Below are positions 37,788-46,492 of a DNA stretch of 64,000 bases, piece after piece. Both the position numbers and the translations under genes were made by a program. This DNA is from Devosia algicola. Its GTDB lineage: Bacteria > Pseudomonadota > Alphaproteobacteria > Rhizobiales > Devosiaceae. The stretch covers positions 3,176,501 to 3,240,500 of the forward strand of contig NZ_CP118246.1 of the NCBI RefSeq assembly GCF_028816455.1, in the 5' to 3' direction. Numbering within the stretch: position 1 is the first letter of the stretch; each line of letters starts with the position of its first letter. The notes beneath the pieces were generated by a model, which worked only from the letters and a program-made list of their open reading frames with translations, did not search any database and had not been told where the DNA came from.

Positions 37788-38825
37788 ATGGCGCCAAGTC
37801 TCTCAGATCGCCGGAAAGTTGGCGAAACCGCGCTTGAATTACCGGTCTTCGGGTTTGGCGCCGCCCATCTGGGTGAACTCTATGCCAAGGTCGACGAGGC
37901 GCGCTCACAGGCAACTTTGCAGGCGGCATGGGACGCTGGTGTACGCTATTTCGACACCGCCCCCTGGTATGGTCGTGGCCTGTCAGAACATCGCGTCGGC
38001 AGCTTTTTACGCAACCAGCCGCGTGACCAGTTCTGTCTCACCACCAAGGTCGGTCGCACCCTCAAGCGGCCTGCCGATCCGGCCCATTTTGACCGTTCGC
38101 CCTGGGTGGGCGGGCTCAATTTTGAGGTCGTGTTCGACTATTCCTATGACGGCATCATGCGCTCCTACCAACAGGCGATGCAGCGACTGGCTATCGACAC
38201 TATCGACGCGCTGGTCATCCATGATCTGGATGCTGCCTATCATGCCCCCGACGCCTTCGCCGCTCATCAGCGCGATCTGGTCGCCACCGGCATGAAGGCG
38301 CTTGAAGAGCTTAAAGCTGCGGGCGACATCAAGGCCTACGGCATGGGCATCAATACCAGCGAAGCGCTGGAGACAGTAGCCTCCCAGGTCCAACTCGATT
38401 TTGCCCTCGTGGCCATGCCCTATACGTTGCTCAATCAATCGAGCCTGCATGCCGGGCTCAAGACCTGTATCGACAACAAGACCAGCGTCATCATCGGCGC
38501 GCCCTTCGCCTCGGGCATTCTGGTGACCGGTTCGGGCGCCGATACAAAGTATGGCTACGACAACGCCCCCGCCGCCATTCAGGAAAAAGTGCGCAATATC
38601 GAGGCCGTTTGCGCTGATCATGCCGTGGGTTTACCGGCTGCGGCGCTGCAATTTGTCCTCGCTCATCCTGCCGTTGCCGCTGTCATCCCGGGCGCAGCGC
38701 GCCCCGAGGAAGTCACGCAGAATATTGCTTCGCTGCAATCCGATATTCCGGCTGCGTTCTGGTCAGACCTCAAGGCAAAATCCTTGATCGATCCTGCGGC
38801 ACCAACCCCTTCGGGATCAAACTGA
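37788..38825 (+). CDS. Aldo/keto reductase, L-fucose/threo-aldose 1-dehydrogenase type
   Basis: Predicted NAD(P)-dependent sugar 1-dehydrogenase of 345 residues, the first step of the oxidative 6-deoxyhexose pathway. Visible: LPVFGFGAAHLGELYAKVDE, catalytic FDTAPWYGRGLSEHRVG (Asp, Tyr), Lys in CLTTKVGR, and His in DALVIHDLDAAYH. The start at 37788 has a GGAGG site 8 bases upstream. Its stop overlaps the ATPase start (TGATG), so it is the first gene of the plus-strand operon. Substrate L-rhamnose or L-fucose is inferred from context. Confidence 0.87.
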   Translation: MAPSLSDRRKVGETALELPVFGFGAAHLGELYAKVDEARSQATLQAAWDAGVRYFDTAPWYGRGLSEHRVGSFLRNQPRDQFCLTTKVGRTLKRPADPAHFDRSPWVGGLNFEVVFDYSYDGIMRSYQQAMQRLAIDTIDALVIHDLDAAYHAPDAFAAHQRDLVATGMKALEELKAAGDIKAYGMGINTSEALETVASQVQLDFALVAMPYTLLNQSSLHAGLKTCIDNKTSVIIGAPFASGILVTGSGADTKYGYDNAPAAIQEKVRNIEAVCADHAVGLPAAALQFVLAHPAVAAVIPGAARPEEVTQNIASLQSDIPAAFWSDLKAKSLIDPAAPTPSGSN

Positions 38826-40345
38826 TGGCCGACGCTCCCCTGATTGCTGCGCGTGGAATCTCCAAGCAATTTGCTGGCGTTGAAGTCCTTAGCGATGTCG
38901 ATCTGGACCTTGTGGCCGGTGAAATTCACGCGCTGCTCGGCGAAAATGGCGCCGGCAAATCCACCTTCGCCAAAATTCTCGCCGGCGTTCACCGTCCCAC
39001 ACGCGGCACGCTTGCCCTTAACGGTCAGCCCGTCGAGGTCAATAATCCCATTGTAGCCCAGCGGCTGGGCATTACCCTGATCCATCAGGAACCCATATCT
39101 TTTCCCGACATGTCGGTGGCCGAAAATCTTGTGCTCGGTCGCTCCGACAACGCCCTGTTGGGGCGGGTGCCGTGGGCCGAAATGGAGCAGGGCGCCAAAG
39201 ACTTGATGACTCAGCTTGGCGTCCGGATCGATGTGACAAAACCCATGCGCGGTCTGTCCATAGCCGATCAGCAAATGGTCGAAATTGCCCGCGCGCTCGC
39301 CAGCGACAGCCGTCTCATCATCATGGACGAGCCCACCGCGCCCTTGACGCCCAAGGAAGTTGATACCCTGTTCAAAATCGCCCGCCGCTTGCGCGACGAG
39401 GGCCGGACCATCGTCTTCATTTCCCACCGTCTTGAAGAAGTTCAAGCGCTGTGTGATCGCGCCACGATTTTTCGCGATGGCGCGCTGGTCGATACGGTTG
39501 AAGTGGCCGATGTCACCGATGAAGATATCATCAAGCTGATGATCGGCCGTCCCTTGCGCGAACTCATCCACAAGACCGGCAGCGAGATCGGCGAGGTGGC
39601 GCTTGAGGTCAGCGGGCTGACCCAGCCGGGCACGTTCAAGAACATCAGTTTTTCGGTGCGCAAGGGCGAAATCGTCGGGCTCGCCGGTCTTGTCGGCGCT
39701 GGCCGTACCGACGTGGCGCGCGCCATTTTCGGCGTCGCCCCCGCCCAGTCGGGCACCATCAGCGTCAATGGCGCACAAGTCAGTATTGCCGAGCCATCCG
39801 ACGCCATTGATCTGGGCCTGGCTTTCGTGCCCGAAGATCGCGCCGTCGCCGGCATTTTCAAGACGCTGTCAGTTGAACACAACATCACCGCCACCGTGCC
39901 GGGCAAGATCGCCCCGCGCGGCTTTATCAGCCGCAGTATCGAAAAGGCGCTGACCGCTGAATCGGTCAAGCAATTGCGTATCCGCCTGGCCTCGGTTCGC
40001 CAGCCCATCGGCGAATTGTCGGGCGGCAATCAGCAAAAGGCCATTCTGGCGCGCTGGCTGCATACCGATCCGCAAATCCTCATTCTCGACGAGCCGACGC
40101 GCGGCATCGATATCGGCGTCAAGGCCGAGTTCTACGACATGATCGGCAAGCTCGCCGCCGACGGTCGCGCCATTCTCTTGATCTCCTCGGAACTGCCCGA
40201 ATTGCTGGCGCTTTGCGACCGAATATTGGTGATGGCCGAGGGCGAACTGACCGCTGATCTTGTGCGCGCCGACGCAACGCAGGAAACCATCATGCACGCC
40301 GCCGTGCCCAAGACCGGCAACCACGCACAGGAGAACGCCGCTTGA
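38825..40345 (+). CDS. CUT2 sugar ABC transporter ATPase (RhaT/RbsA type)
   Basis: Tandem-ATPase subunit of 506 residues that powers a monosaccharide importer. The first ATPase has Walker A LLGENGAGKSTFAKIL, ADQQMVEIARALA and Walker B LIIMDEPTAPLTPKE. The second has the degenerate P-loop typical of CUT2 proteins (VGLAGLVGAGRTDVARAIFG), then LSGGNQQKAILARWL and ILILDEPTRGIDIGVK. It resembles the rhizobial rhamnose transporter ATPase in its neighbourhood. Followed by two permeases and the binding protein. Confidence 0.92.
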   Translation: MADAPLIAARGISKQFAGVEVLSDVDLDLVAGEIHALLGENGAGKSTFAKILAGVHRPTRGTLALNGQPVEVNNPIVAQRLGITLIHQEPISFPDMSVAENLVLGRSDNALLGRVPWAEMEQGAKDLMTQLGVRIDVTKPMRGLSIADQQMVEIARALASDSRLIIMDEPTAPLTPKEVDTLFKIARRLRDEGRTIVFISHRLEEVQALCDRATIFRDGALVDTVEVADVTDEDIIKLMIGRPLRELIHKTGSEIGEVALEVSGLTQPGTFKNISFSVRKGEIVGLAGLVGAGRTDVARAIFGVAPAQSGTISVNGAQVSIAEPSDAIDLGLAFVPEDRAVAGIFKTLSVEHNITATVPGKIAPRGFISRSIEKALTAESVKQLRIRLASVRQPIGELSGGNQQKAILARWLHTDPQILILDEPTRGIDIGVKAEFYDMIGKLAADGRAILLISSELPELLALCDRILVMAEGELTADLVRADATQETIMHAAVPKTGNHAQENAA

Positions 40346-41346
40346 GCCTGATCACCAAATTCCTCAGTACATTGCTGCATCGGCGCGAGGCTGGAATCGC
40401 TGTCATGATCGTCTTGCTGGCGCTGGTGGTTGGCGCCATCCAGCCGCGATTCCTGACGCTCGAAACTCTGCGCATCATCGCGCTCGCCATTCCGCTGATC
40501 CTGATCGCCGCGATGGGCCAGATGATGGTGCTGGTTGCTCGCCATGTCGACCTGTCAATCGGCTCGATCCTGGCCTTTTCCTCAATCATTGCCGGCATCA
40601 TGTTCCGGGATCTGCCCGAGGTGCCGATCATCATCTCGATTATTGCCGCCATCGCCTGCGGGGCTGCGCTCGGCTTTGTCAATGGCGTCATCGTCACCCT
40701 GTTCAAACTGCCCTCGATCATTGTGACTTTGGGCACGCTCAGCCTTTATCGGGGTCTGGTATTTCTCGTGTCCGGCGCTCGTCAGGTCGATCCGCAATAT
40801 ATCCCCAGATCGCTGATCGAAATGTCCCAGACCTCACCGATATTTGGCATTCCCTGGATTGTCATCCTCGCCTTTGTCATTGCGCTCCTGACGTATTTCT
40901 TCCTCGATCACGTCCGGCTCGGCCGCCAGATTTATGCGCTGGGCTCCAACCCGGTAGCGGCACCCCTGCGCGGCATCAAGGTGGTGCCCCTGACCATTCT
41001 GGTATTCACCATGTCTGGCGCTCTGGCGGGCCTCACCGGCATCATCTACGCCTCCCGTTTTGGCTACGTGAATCCTGGCATCACCGGCGTCGGTTTCGAG
41101 TTCACCGTCATTGCAGCCGTCGTTATTGGCGGCGTCTCGATCAATGGCGGCGTCGGTACGGTCCTGGGCACGGTTCTGGGGGTCATTCTCCTGGGCATGG
41201 TCAACGTTGCCCTGCCGTTGCTGGGCGTCTCCGCCTTCTGGCAGGACGTTATCTACGGAGCGGTCATCGTCATCGCGCTGCTGATCGACAAATCGGTGCG
41301 TGATCGCAGCGCCAGGGCATTGGCCGCAGCCAGGAGTGCCGCATGA
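40342..41346 (+). CDS. CUT2 sugar ABC transporter permease 1
   Basis: Polytopic membrane permease of 334 residues. CUT2 hallmarks are HVDLSIGSILAFSSIIAGIM, FKLPSIIVTLGTLSLYRGLV and VIGGVSINGGVGTVLGTVLG. It starts with TTG at 40342, overlapping the ATPase stop (TTGA). The GAGCCTG at the start is natural, since the frame is undisturbed. It pairs with the next permease as a heterodimer. Confidence 0.9.
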   Translation: MSLITKFLSTLLHRREAGIAVMIVLLALVVGAIQPRFLTLETLRIIALAIPLILIAAMGQMMVLVARHVDLSIGSILAFSSIIAGIMFRDLPEVPIIISIIAAIACGAALGFVNGVIVTLFKLPSIIVTLGTLSLYRGLVFLVSGARQVDPQYIPRSLIEMSQTSPIFGIPWIVILAFVIALLTYFFLDHVRLGRQIYALGSNPVAAPLRGIKVVPLTILVFTMSGALAGLTGIIYASRFGYVNPGITGVGFEFTVIAAVVIGGVSINGGVGTVLGTVLGVILLGMVNVALPLLGVSAFWQDVIYGAVIVIALLIDKSVRDRSARALAAARSAA

Positions 41347-42341
41347 CCACCCGTACCGAGACTGTAAAACACACCCGCGATTCAGCCGACGCGCGCCCGA
41401 TGTGGCAGGTGGTGCTGGTCCGTCCCGAAGTCATGACCTTCGCCCTGCTGGTTGGTGCATTCATCATTGCCAGCAACCTCTCGCCGTTCTTTTCCGACGC
41501 ACAGTTCATTCTGGAAAGTTCAACCTACTATGTGGAATATTCCATCATCGCGCTGGTGCTGACGCTGGTCATTATTTCAGGTGAAATCGACCTGTCGCCT
41601 GCCGCCATGATGGCGCTCTCCGCCTGCGTCTTTGCCGCGCTTTATCAGGCAGGCCTGCCCATTGGCCTTGCCATGATCGCGTCGCTGGCAACCGGGGTGT
41701 TGATGGGCCTGTTCAACGGCATCTTGGTGGTTGTGTTCAAACTCCCCTCGATCATCGTCACCATCGGCACGTTGACCCTGTATCGTGGACTGGCTCAGGT
41801 TCTGGCAGGTGATCGGTCGATTGGTAAATTCCCGCAATGGTTCAACGGCATCGATTATCGTCTGATCCTTGATGTGCCCGTGCCGGTCATTGTGTTTGTG
41901 ATTATATCCATCGTGCTCGCCGCAATCCTGGGCACCACCGTTGTCGGTCGTCAGATCTATCAGGTCGGCACCAGCGAAATAGCCTCGATCCATGCCGGCA
42001 TCCGCGTGCGCCGCATCAAGCTTGGCCTGTTCGTGGCCATGGGCGTTGCCAGTTCCATCGGTGGCCTCTTGACCGCCTCGCGACTGGCCTCGGTGCGCTA
42101 CGACATGGCCACCGGCGGCGAACTGCAAATGGTGCTGATGGTCATGCTCGGCGGCACCTATATTTTCGGTGGCCGTGGTTCGATCCTCGGCACTTTTCTG
42201 GCATCCTGGCTTCTGGTGATCATCGCCACCGGCATGACCGTCGCCAATATCGCCATCACCGCCCAGCTAATCGTGATGGGCGCATTGCTCATCATTTCAA
42301 TAATCGCGACCAACGCGATTTATGCCCGCACCCAAAGGTAA
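41343..42341 (+). CDS. CUT2 sugar ABC transporter permease 2
   Basis: Second permease, 332 residues. Visible: SGEIDLSPAAMMALSACVFA, FKLPSIIVTIGTLTLYRGLA, GTSEIASIHAGIRVRRIKLG and VMLGGTYIFGGRGSILGTFL. It overlaps the first permease as ATGA. It is 41 bases from the binding-protein gene, whose ribosome site is AGGAGGA. Confidence 0.9.
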   Translation: MTTRTETVKHTRDSADARPMWQVVLVRPEVMTFALLVGAFIIASNLSPFFSDAQFILESSTYYVEYSIIALVLTLVIISGEIDLSPAAMMALSACVFAALYQAGLPIGLAMIASLATGVLMGLFNGILVVVFKLPSIIVTIGTLTLYRGLAQVLAGDRSIGKFPQWFNGIDYRLILDVPVPVIVFVIISIVLAAILGTTVVGRQIYQVGTSEIASIHAGIRVRRIKLGLFVAMGVASSIGGLLTASRLASVRYDMATGGELQMVLMVMLGGTYIFGGRGSILGTFLASWLLVIIATGMTVANIAITAQLIVMGALLIISIIATNAIYARTQR

Positions 42342-42382
42342 GGGCCAAAGCCGCACGACGTTTCAACTTCAGGAGGACTCAA

Positions 42383-43385
42383 ATGTTCAAGAAATCGCTG
42401 CTTCTCGGAATTTCACTCAGCGTCGCGCTGATCTCTGGCGCCGCGCTGGCGCAGGACCCGGTGTCCATCGTCTATATTCCCAAAAACACTGGCAATCCCT
42501 ACTTCGACTCCTTGGTTGCTGGCTTCGAAGATGCCTGCAAGGAGCTCAATTGCGAATTCACCATGGCCGCCCCGGCGACCGCTGAAGCCACTTCGCAAAT
42601 CCCGTTCATCACCGCCCAGACCCAGCGCGGTGTTGATGTCATTGCCATTTCACCCAACAGCCCCGACGCCATGAACCAGGTGCTTGATCGTGCCCGTTCG
42701 CGCGGAATTCTGGTCTTGGCCGTCAATGGCGATCTGGTTGACAATTACGAGCACCGCGACGCGGCCATCCTGCCGGTCGATTTCACCAAGACTGGGCCAG
42801 GACAGATTGAACTTGTCGGCTCGATGATCGGCTACAAGGGCGATATCGCGGTTCTTTCGGCCACCACTGATGCGCCCGATCAGAACACATGGATTGCCGC
42901 GATGGTCGATAGCCTCAAGACCAATCCAAAATACAAGGACATGAATCTTGTCGCCACCGTCTATGGTGATGACGAACCACAAAAGTCGACCACCGAGGCC
43001 GAAGCCCTGCTTCAAACCTATCCTGACCTCAAGGGCATCATTTCGCCGACCACCGTTGGTGTCGCCGCTGCGGCTCAGGTCATCCAGTCCGCCGGCAAGG
43101 CCGATGAAGTCAAGCTGACCGGTTTGGGCACCCCCAACCAGATGCGGCCCTTCATCAAGGACGGTACTGTTGAAGCCGTTCAGGCTCTGGAGCCCCTATA
43201 ATGAAGGCCTGCTCGCGGCCTACTTCGCTGTTGGCGTCAAGAATGGCACCATCAACAACGAGGTTGGCGCAACCTTTGAGGTTCCAGAACTGGGCACCAT
43301 CACTATTGGCGAAAACAATGTGATGAACACCCAGGCCGAACTCACGACCTTTAACGCCGACAATATCGACGATTTCGACTTCTGA
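42383..43385 (+). CDS. rhaS: Sugar ABC transporter substrate-binding protein, RhaS type (one frame break)
   Basis: Periplasmic sugar-binding protein of 333 residues with a Sec signal (MFKKSLLLGISLSVALISGA, cleaved at ALAQ). The peripla_BP_4 fold is visible in VSIVYIPKNTGNPYFDSLVA, GVDVIAISPNSPDAMNQVLD and DLKGIISPTTVGVAAAAQVI. The frame breaks at 43181-43187 (CAGGCTC). Removing one G gives EAVQLWSPYNEGLLAAYFAV, the family's normal C-lobe. Rhamnose is the likely ligand because of rhaM and rhmD. The symbol is by analogy with rhizobial rhaSTPQ. Confidence 0.9.
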
Positions 43386-43394
43386 TTTGTCTTG

Positions 43395-43420
43395 GGCGCC
43401 GGCACATTGGTGTCGGCGCC
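43395..43420 (+). terminator. Hairpin after the sugar-binding protein gene
   Basis: An 11-bp stem with one G-T pair (GGCGCCGGCAC / GTGTCGGCGCC, loop ATTG) lies 9 bases past the stop and is followed by TTTG. It lies between the transporter operon and the SDR gene and may reduce read-through to the latter. Confidence 0.6.
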
Positions 43421-43451
43421 TTTGTCGGTCCTACCCGTTTGGAACATCATC

Positions 43452-44207
43452 ATGAACACCTATGACTTCAACGACCGCGTTGCCATCGTCACCGGGGGCG
43501 GGCAGGGCATTGGCTTTACCGTCGCCCAGCGCATTCTGGCCAGCGGCGGCAAGGTTGCCGTCTGGGACATAGACACAGCGCTTCTCGACAAGCTGGCGGA
43601 AAATCTTGGTGTCGGCCCGGATCGTCTTTTGGGGCTCAATGTCAATATTGCCGACCTGTCAGCGGTCAGGGAAGGCGTCACCGCCGTACTGGAAAAATTC
43701 GGCAAGATCGATGTACTGATCAACAATGCCGCCATCGTCGGCCCCAACGCTCCCACCTGGAAATATCCGCCAGAAGCTTTCAATGATGTGGTCCAGATCG
43801 GCCTCATCGGCACATTCAATGTCTGCCACGCCGTCGTGCCGCATCTGATCGCCCAAAATTATGGTCGCATCGTCAATGTCAGTTCCGTCGCGGGCAAGGA
43901 GGGCAATCCCAATGCCCCCGCCTACTCATCAACCAAGGCTGGCGTTCTGGCGCTGACCAAATCGTTGGGCAAGGAACTGGCCGGATACGACATCGCGGTC
44001 AATGCAGTCACCCCAGCCGTCGCCAAAACCACCATGGCCATGAGCCAGGATCCCGACTTCCTCAAGATGATCCTCTCCAAGATACCGCGCGGGCGAATGC
44101 TCGAATTGTCCGAAGCCGCCTCGATGATCTGCTGGCTCGCCACCAAGGAAAATTCCTTCACCACCGCCTCAACCTTCGATCTCTCCGGCGGTCGCGCTAC
44201 GTATTAG
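43452..44207 (+). CDS. SDR oxidoreductase of the rhamnose/6-deoxyhexose locus
   Basis: Short-chain dehydrogenase of 251 residues. NAD loop VTGGGQGIGFTVAQRILA, Asp after the second strand (VAVWDIDTA) favouring NAD, active site NVSSVAGKEGNPNAPAYSST then KAG, and C-terminal TFDLSGGRATY. In analogous loci an SDR of this kind oxidises 2-keto-3-deoxy-L-rhamnonate or -fuconate at C4 before cleavage. That assignment here is by context only. Last gene of the plus-strand set. Confidence 0.85.
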   Translation: MNTYDFNDRVAIVTGGGQGIGFTVAQRILASGGKVAVWDIDTALLDKLAENLGVGPDRLLGLNVNIADLSAVREGVTAVLEKFGKIDVLINNAAIVGPNAPTWKYPPEAFNDVVQIGLIGTFNVCHAVVPHLIAQNYGRIVNVSSVAGKEGNPNAPAYSSTKAGVLALTKSLGKELAGYDIAVNAVTPAVAKTTMAMSQDPDFLKMILSKIPRGRMLELSEAASMICWLATKENSFTTASTFDLSGGRATY

Positions 44208-44294
44208 CGGCGCTAGCGCCGGATGCAGCCCAAAAAAGGGACGCCGAACATTATGTTCCAGCGCCCCGAAGGCTCATATCAATGCTCGAACTGG

Positions 44295-44594
44295 CTAGTA
44301 CAGAACTGTAGAAGCCGGCGTGCTCGTCATGTCCCTGTCTGTCGACTTGGCAAAGTGCTGGTCGACCTGCTGGGTCTTGGCCTGGGCCTCCTGACACTGG
44401 GTGATGCGCGCATTGATGGCAGACTGCTCATCAGTGCTCAGTTCCTGTGTCAACGACACTGGCGGGTTTTCCAGCATCATGCAGTTTTGAGTGCTGGCGC
44501 TTGCCGGTGTGGTAAAGGCAAATCCACCAGCCACCAACAGTGCCAAAGCCGCCGCACCATGGGCAATCTTGCGAGAGTATGAATTCTTGGTCAT
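44295..44594 (-). CDS. Small exported protein, unknown function
   Basis: Ninety-nine residues with a Sec signal (YSRKIAHGAAALALLVAGGF, cleavage near ASAS). The mature part of about 65 residues is helical and Gln-rich (LSTDEQSAINARITQCQEAQ) with two Cys (QNCMMLEN and TQCQE). No family recognised. The start at 44594 has GGAA seven bases upstream; an ATG two codons earlier is also possible. It marks the last gene before the tRNA-fragment boundary. Confidence 0.65.
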   Translation of the reverse strand: MTKNSYSRKIAHGAAALALLVAGGFAFTTPASASTQNCMMLENPPVSLTQELSTDEQSAINARITQCQEAQAKTQQVDQHFAKSTDRDMTSTPASTVLY

Positions 44595-45352
44595 GATCAT
44601 TTTCCATTTTTCCGCGCCGCTAAAACTGTCAAAGCCGGGGAGGTTCGGCCCAGTTTCCGCCCGCAAAATCAACCTGCCAGACCCCACATTACGCCATGCT
44701 GTCGGCCACCATAAAAATTGGATAGTTGACACAACTCTCAAATTTACCGCGCACCCAGCCCCAACCGCGCGCCTTCCGATCATGGTATGCAAATGGGAAA
44801 ACTGGTGCTGCCGGACAGGATTGAATTATATGAAACTCAATGAATTCAATGCCTTGTATGGCGTTTTGTAGCAGTGTAGTGGGAGTGAAAATGTAGCGTT
44901 TCCGTTGAGGGATATCAAAGAGCAATCAGCTATCGAAAATGGATAAGTGTTTATCAGTCTTGTCGCCGGGTGTCGTAGACTTCCATTCAGATTGATCCGG
45001 ACGCTAAATGAGACGTTTGGATGTGAAATGTCCATGGAGAACTGATTGAGAGCCGGGATGCCGTTTTCCTCGGAACAGTCCACGTTAACAGTGCCAAGGC
45101 CAGAGAATTTTTAGGCTGAGGACCGTCATACACAATTTCGGAAGGCCTTGCTCAATATGGTGAACACAGGTGCAGGTTGACTGAAGGGGAAGTGATGACC
45201 GTTTACTCGGCCAAGCGCGCCGTCTAGACTGAGAGCCTTCGAAAAATCTATTTACCATCTGGAGACCGGGGAGCGGCTGCTGCGCCTCTGATCGAAGTTT
45301 GAATTCGTGCCACGAATTCGGTCGTGCGCTCTAGCCAAATCAAGGACGGTAT
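44595..45352. other. Gene-free region spanning the island boundary
   Basis: No convincing gene. It holds a bare tRNA 3' end at 44803-44825. Right of that, base composition drops to clearly more AT-rich and stays so into the polysaccharide genes. Short open frames on both strands have no codon bias or recognisable motifs; some of this may be decayed mobile DNA, but no transposase or integrase motif could be identified. The ribosome site AAGGACGG for the first island gene lies at its right end. Confidence 0.6.
44803..44825 (-). other. Truncated tRNA 3' end, probable attachment (att) site
   Basis: On the minus strand the 23 bases read as T-loop TTCAATC, T-stem 3' strand CTGTC, acceptor 3' strand CGGCAGC, discriminator A and CCA. 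Every element of a tRNA 3' end is in register. The bases that would form the 5' T-stem (needed: GACAG) are absent, and no D-arm or anticodon follows, so this is a fragment. Such fragments are the scars left by tRNA-targeting integrases. The donor tRNA would have a 5' acceptor GCTGCCG; tRNA-Thr(GGT) is a guess. Confidence 0.72.
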
Positions 45353-46492
45353 ATGATTTTCCGACGTATAATGGTGGTTTTTGGTACGCGACCCGAAGCC
45401 ATAAAAATGGCTCCCGTTATTAAAGAATTGAACGGATCAAAATTTCTCGAAGTAATTGTATGCGTTTCGGCGCAACATAGAAATATGTTGGATCAAGTTC
45501 TTAATTTGTTCGAAATACAACCGGATTTTGATCTTGACCTCATGAAGCCAAGTCAAACACTTGAATCGATTACTTGTGCTATAATCCAGAAAATTTCTCT
45601 AGTTATTGATAAGGTGCGGCCTGATTTGGTGTTGGTGCATGGTGACACCACCACGGCATTCGCTGCAACACTTGCTGCCTTCTATAAAAAAATTGCTGTC
45701 GGTCATGTCGAAGCTGGCCTCCGATCCGGTGATATACATTCCCCTTGGCCAGAGGAAATGAATAGGCGATATGTAGGCCAGATCGCCAGTCTTCACTTTG
45801 CCCCAACCGCTGCGGCGCGCGACAATTTGCTTGCGGAGGGCGTTGCTGCGAATAAAATCTGGGTCACGGGAAATACTGTTATCGATGCCCTTTCGGTTGT
45901 TTTGGAACGATCGAGTAGGGATGGGCGCGTTGGCGGTGTGATACCCAGCATCGCGGGGCTCCAAAAAGACGCCAGAATCGTCCTTGTCACGGGACATAGA
46001 AGAGAAAATTTCGGGGATGGAATTGAGGCTGTGTGTCGAGCGTTAAAACGGCTTGCGGAAAATAAACAGGTCAGCATCGTGTATCCAGTCCACCCAAATC
46101 CTAATGTGATGAAACCGGTGCATCGGCTCCTTGATGGCGTTAAGAACGTCCATCTCATTGATCCGATGGACTACCAATCTTTCGTGGACCTGATGAGTAA
46201 GTCCCACATTATTATAACCGATTCCGGTGGTGTCCAAGAAGAGGCGCCGTCATTGGGCAAGCCTGTGCTAGTTATGCGGGATACCACCGAGCGGCCCGAG
46301 GCGGTATCGGCTGGCACGGTGCTGCTTGTTGGTGTGGATGAAAACCGCATTTTCGACGAAGCATCACGTCTATTGGCAGACGCTTCTTACTATGCAGCTA
46401 TGAGCGCAGCCCATAATCCCTACGGCGACGGGCATGCGGCTGATCGCATTGCTCGGATTATTGAAGGAACTTTGGACGTCCATGAATTTTGA
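45353..46492 (+). CDS. UDP-N-acetylglucosamine 2-epimerase family (WecB/WbpI type)
   Basis: Non-hydrolysing UDP-sugar 2-epimerase of 379 residues. Visible: VVFGTRPEAIKMAPVIKELN, VLVHGDTTTAFAATLAAFYK, VGHVEAGLRSGDIHSPWPEE, VTGHRRENFGDGIEAVCRAL, and SGGVQEEAPSLGKPVLVMRD. With the downstream dehydrogenase it could make UDP-ManNAcA (WecBC). In a WbpABEDI-type pathway it would instead epimerise the 2,3-diacetamido-glucuronate at the last step. Sequence alone does not separate the two. First gene of the island; ends overlapping the next gene by 11 bases. Confidence 0.9.
   Translation: MIFRRIMVVFGTRPEAIKMAPVIKELNGSKFLEVIVCVSAQHRNMLDQVLNLFEIQPDFDLDLMKPSQTLESITCAIIQKISLVIDKVRPDLVLVHGDTTTAFAATLAAFYKKIAVGHVEAGLRSGDIHSPWPEEMNRRYVGQIASLHFAPTAAARDNLLAEGVAANKIWVTGNTVIDALSVVLERSSRDGRVGGVIPSIAGLQKDARIVLVTGHRRENFGDGIEAVCRALKRLAENKQVSIVYPVHPNPNVMKPVHRLLDGVKNVHLIDPMDYQSFVDLMSKSHIIITDSGGVQEEAPSLGKPVLVMRDTTERPEAVSAGTVLLVGVDENRIFDEASRLLADASYYAAMSAAHNPYGDGHAADRIARIIEGTLDVHEF

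Noticed and set aside
40342..40350. GAGCCTG at the start of the first CUT2 permease as another broken GAGCT
   Set aside because: The reading frame is intact with the C present; deleting it would create a stop. This one is natural.
44724..44729. TTGACA at 44724 as a sigma-70 -35 box
   Set aside because: No acceptable -10 element lies 16-18 bases downstream and no gene starts nearby.
44826..45083. Open reading frame of about 85 codons right of the tRNA fragment (minus strand)
   Set aside because: No ribosome site, no recognisable motif, and composition typical of AT-rich non-coding DNA.
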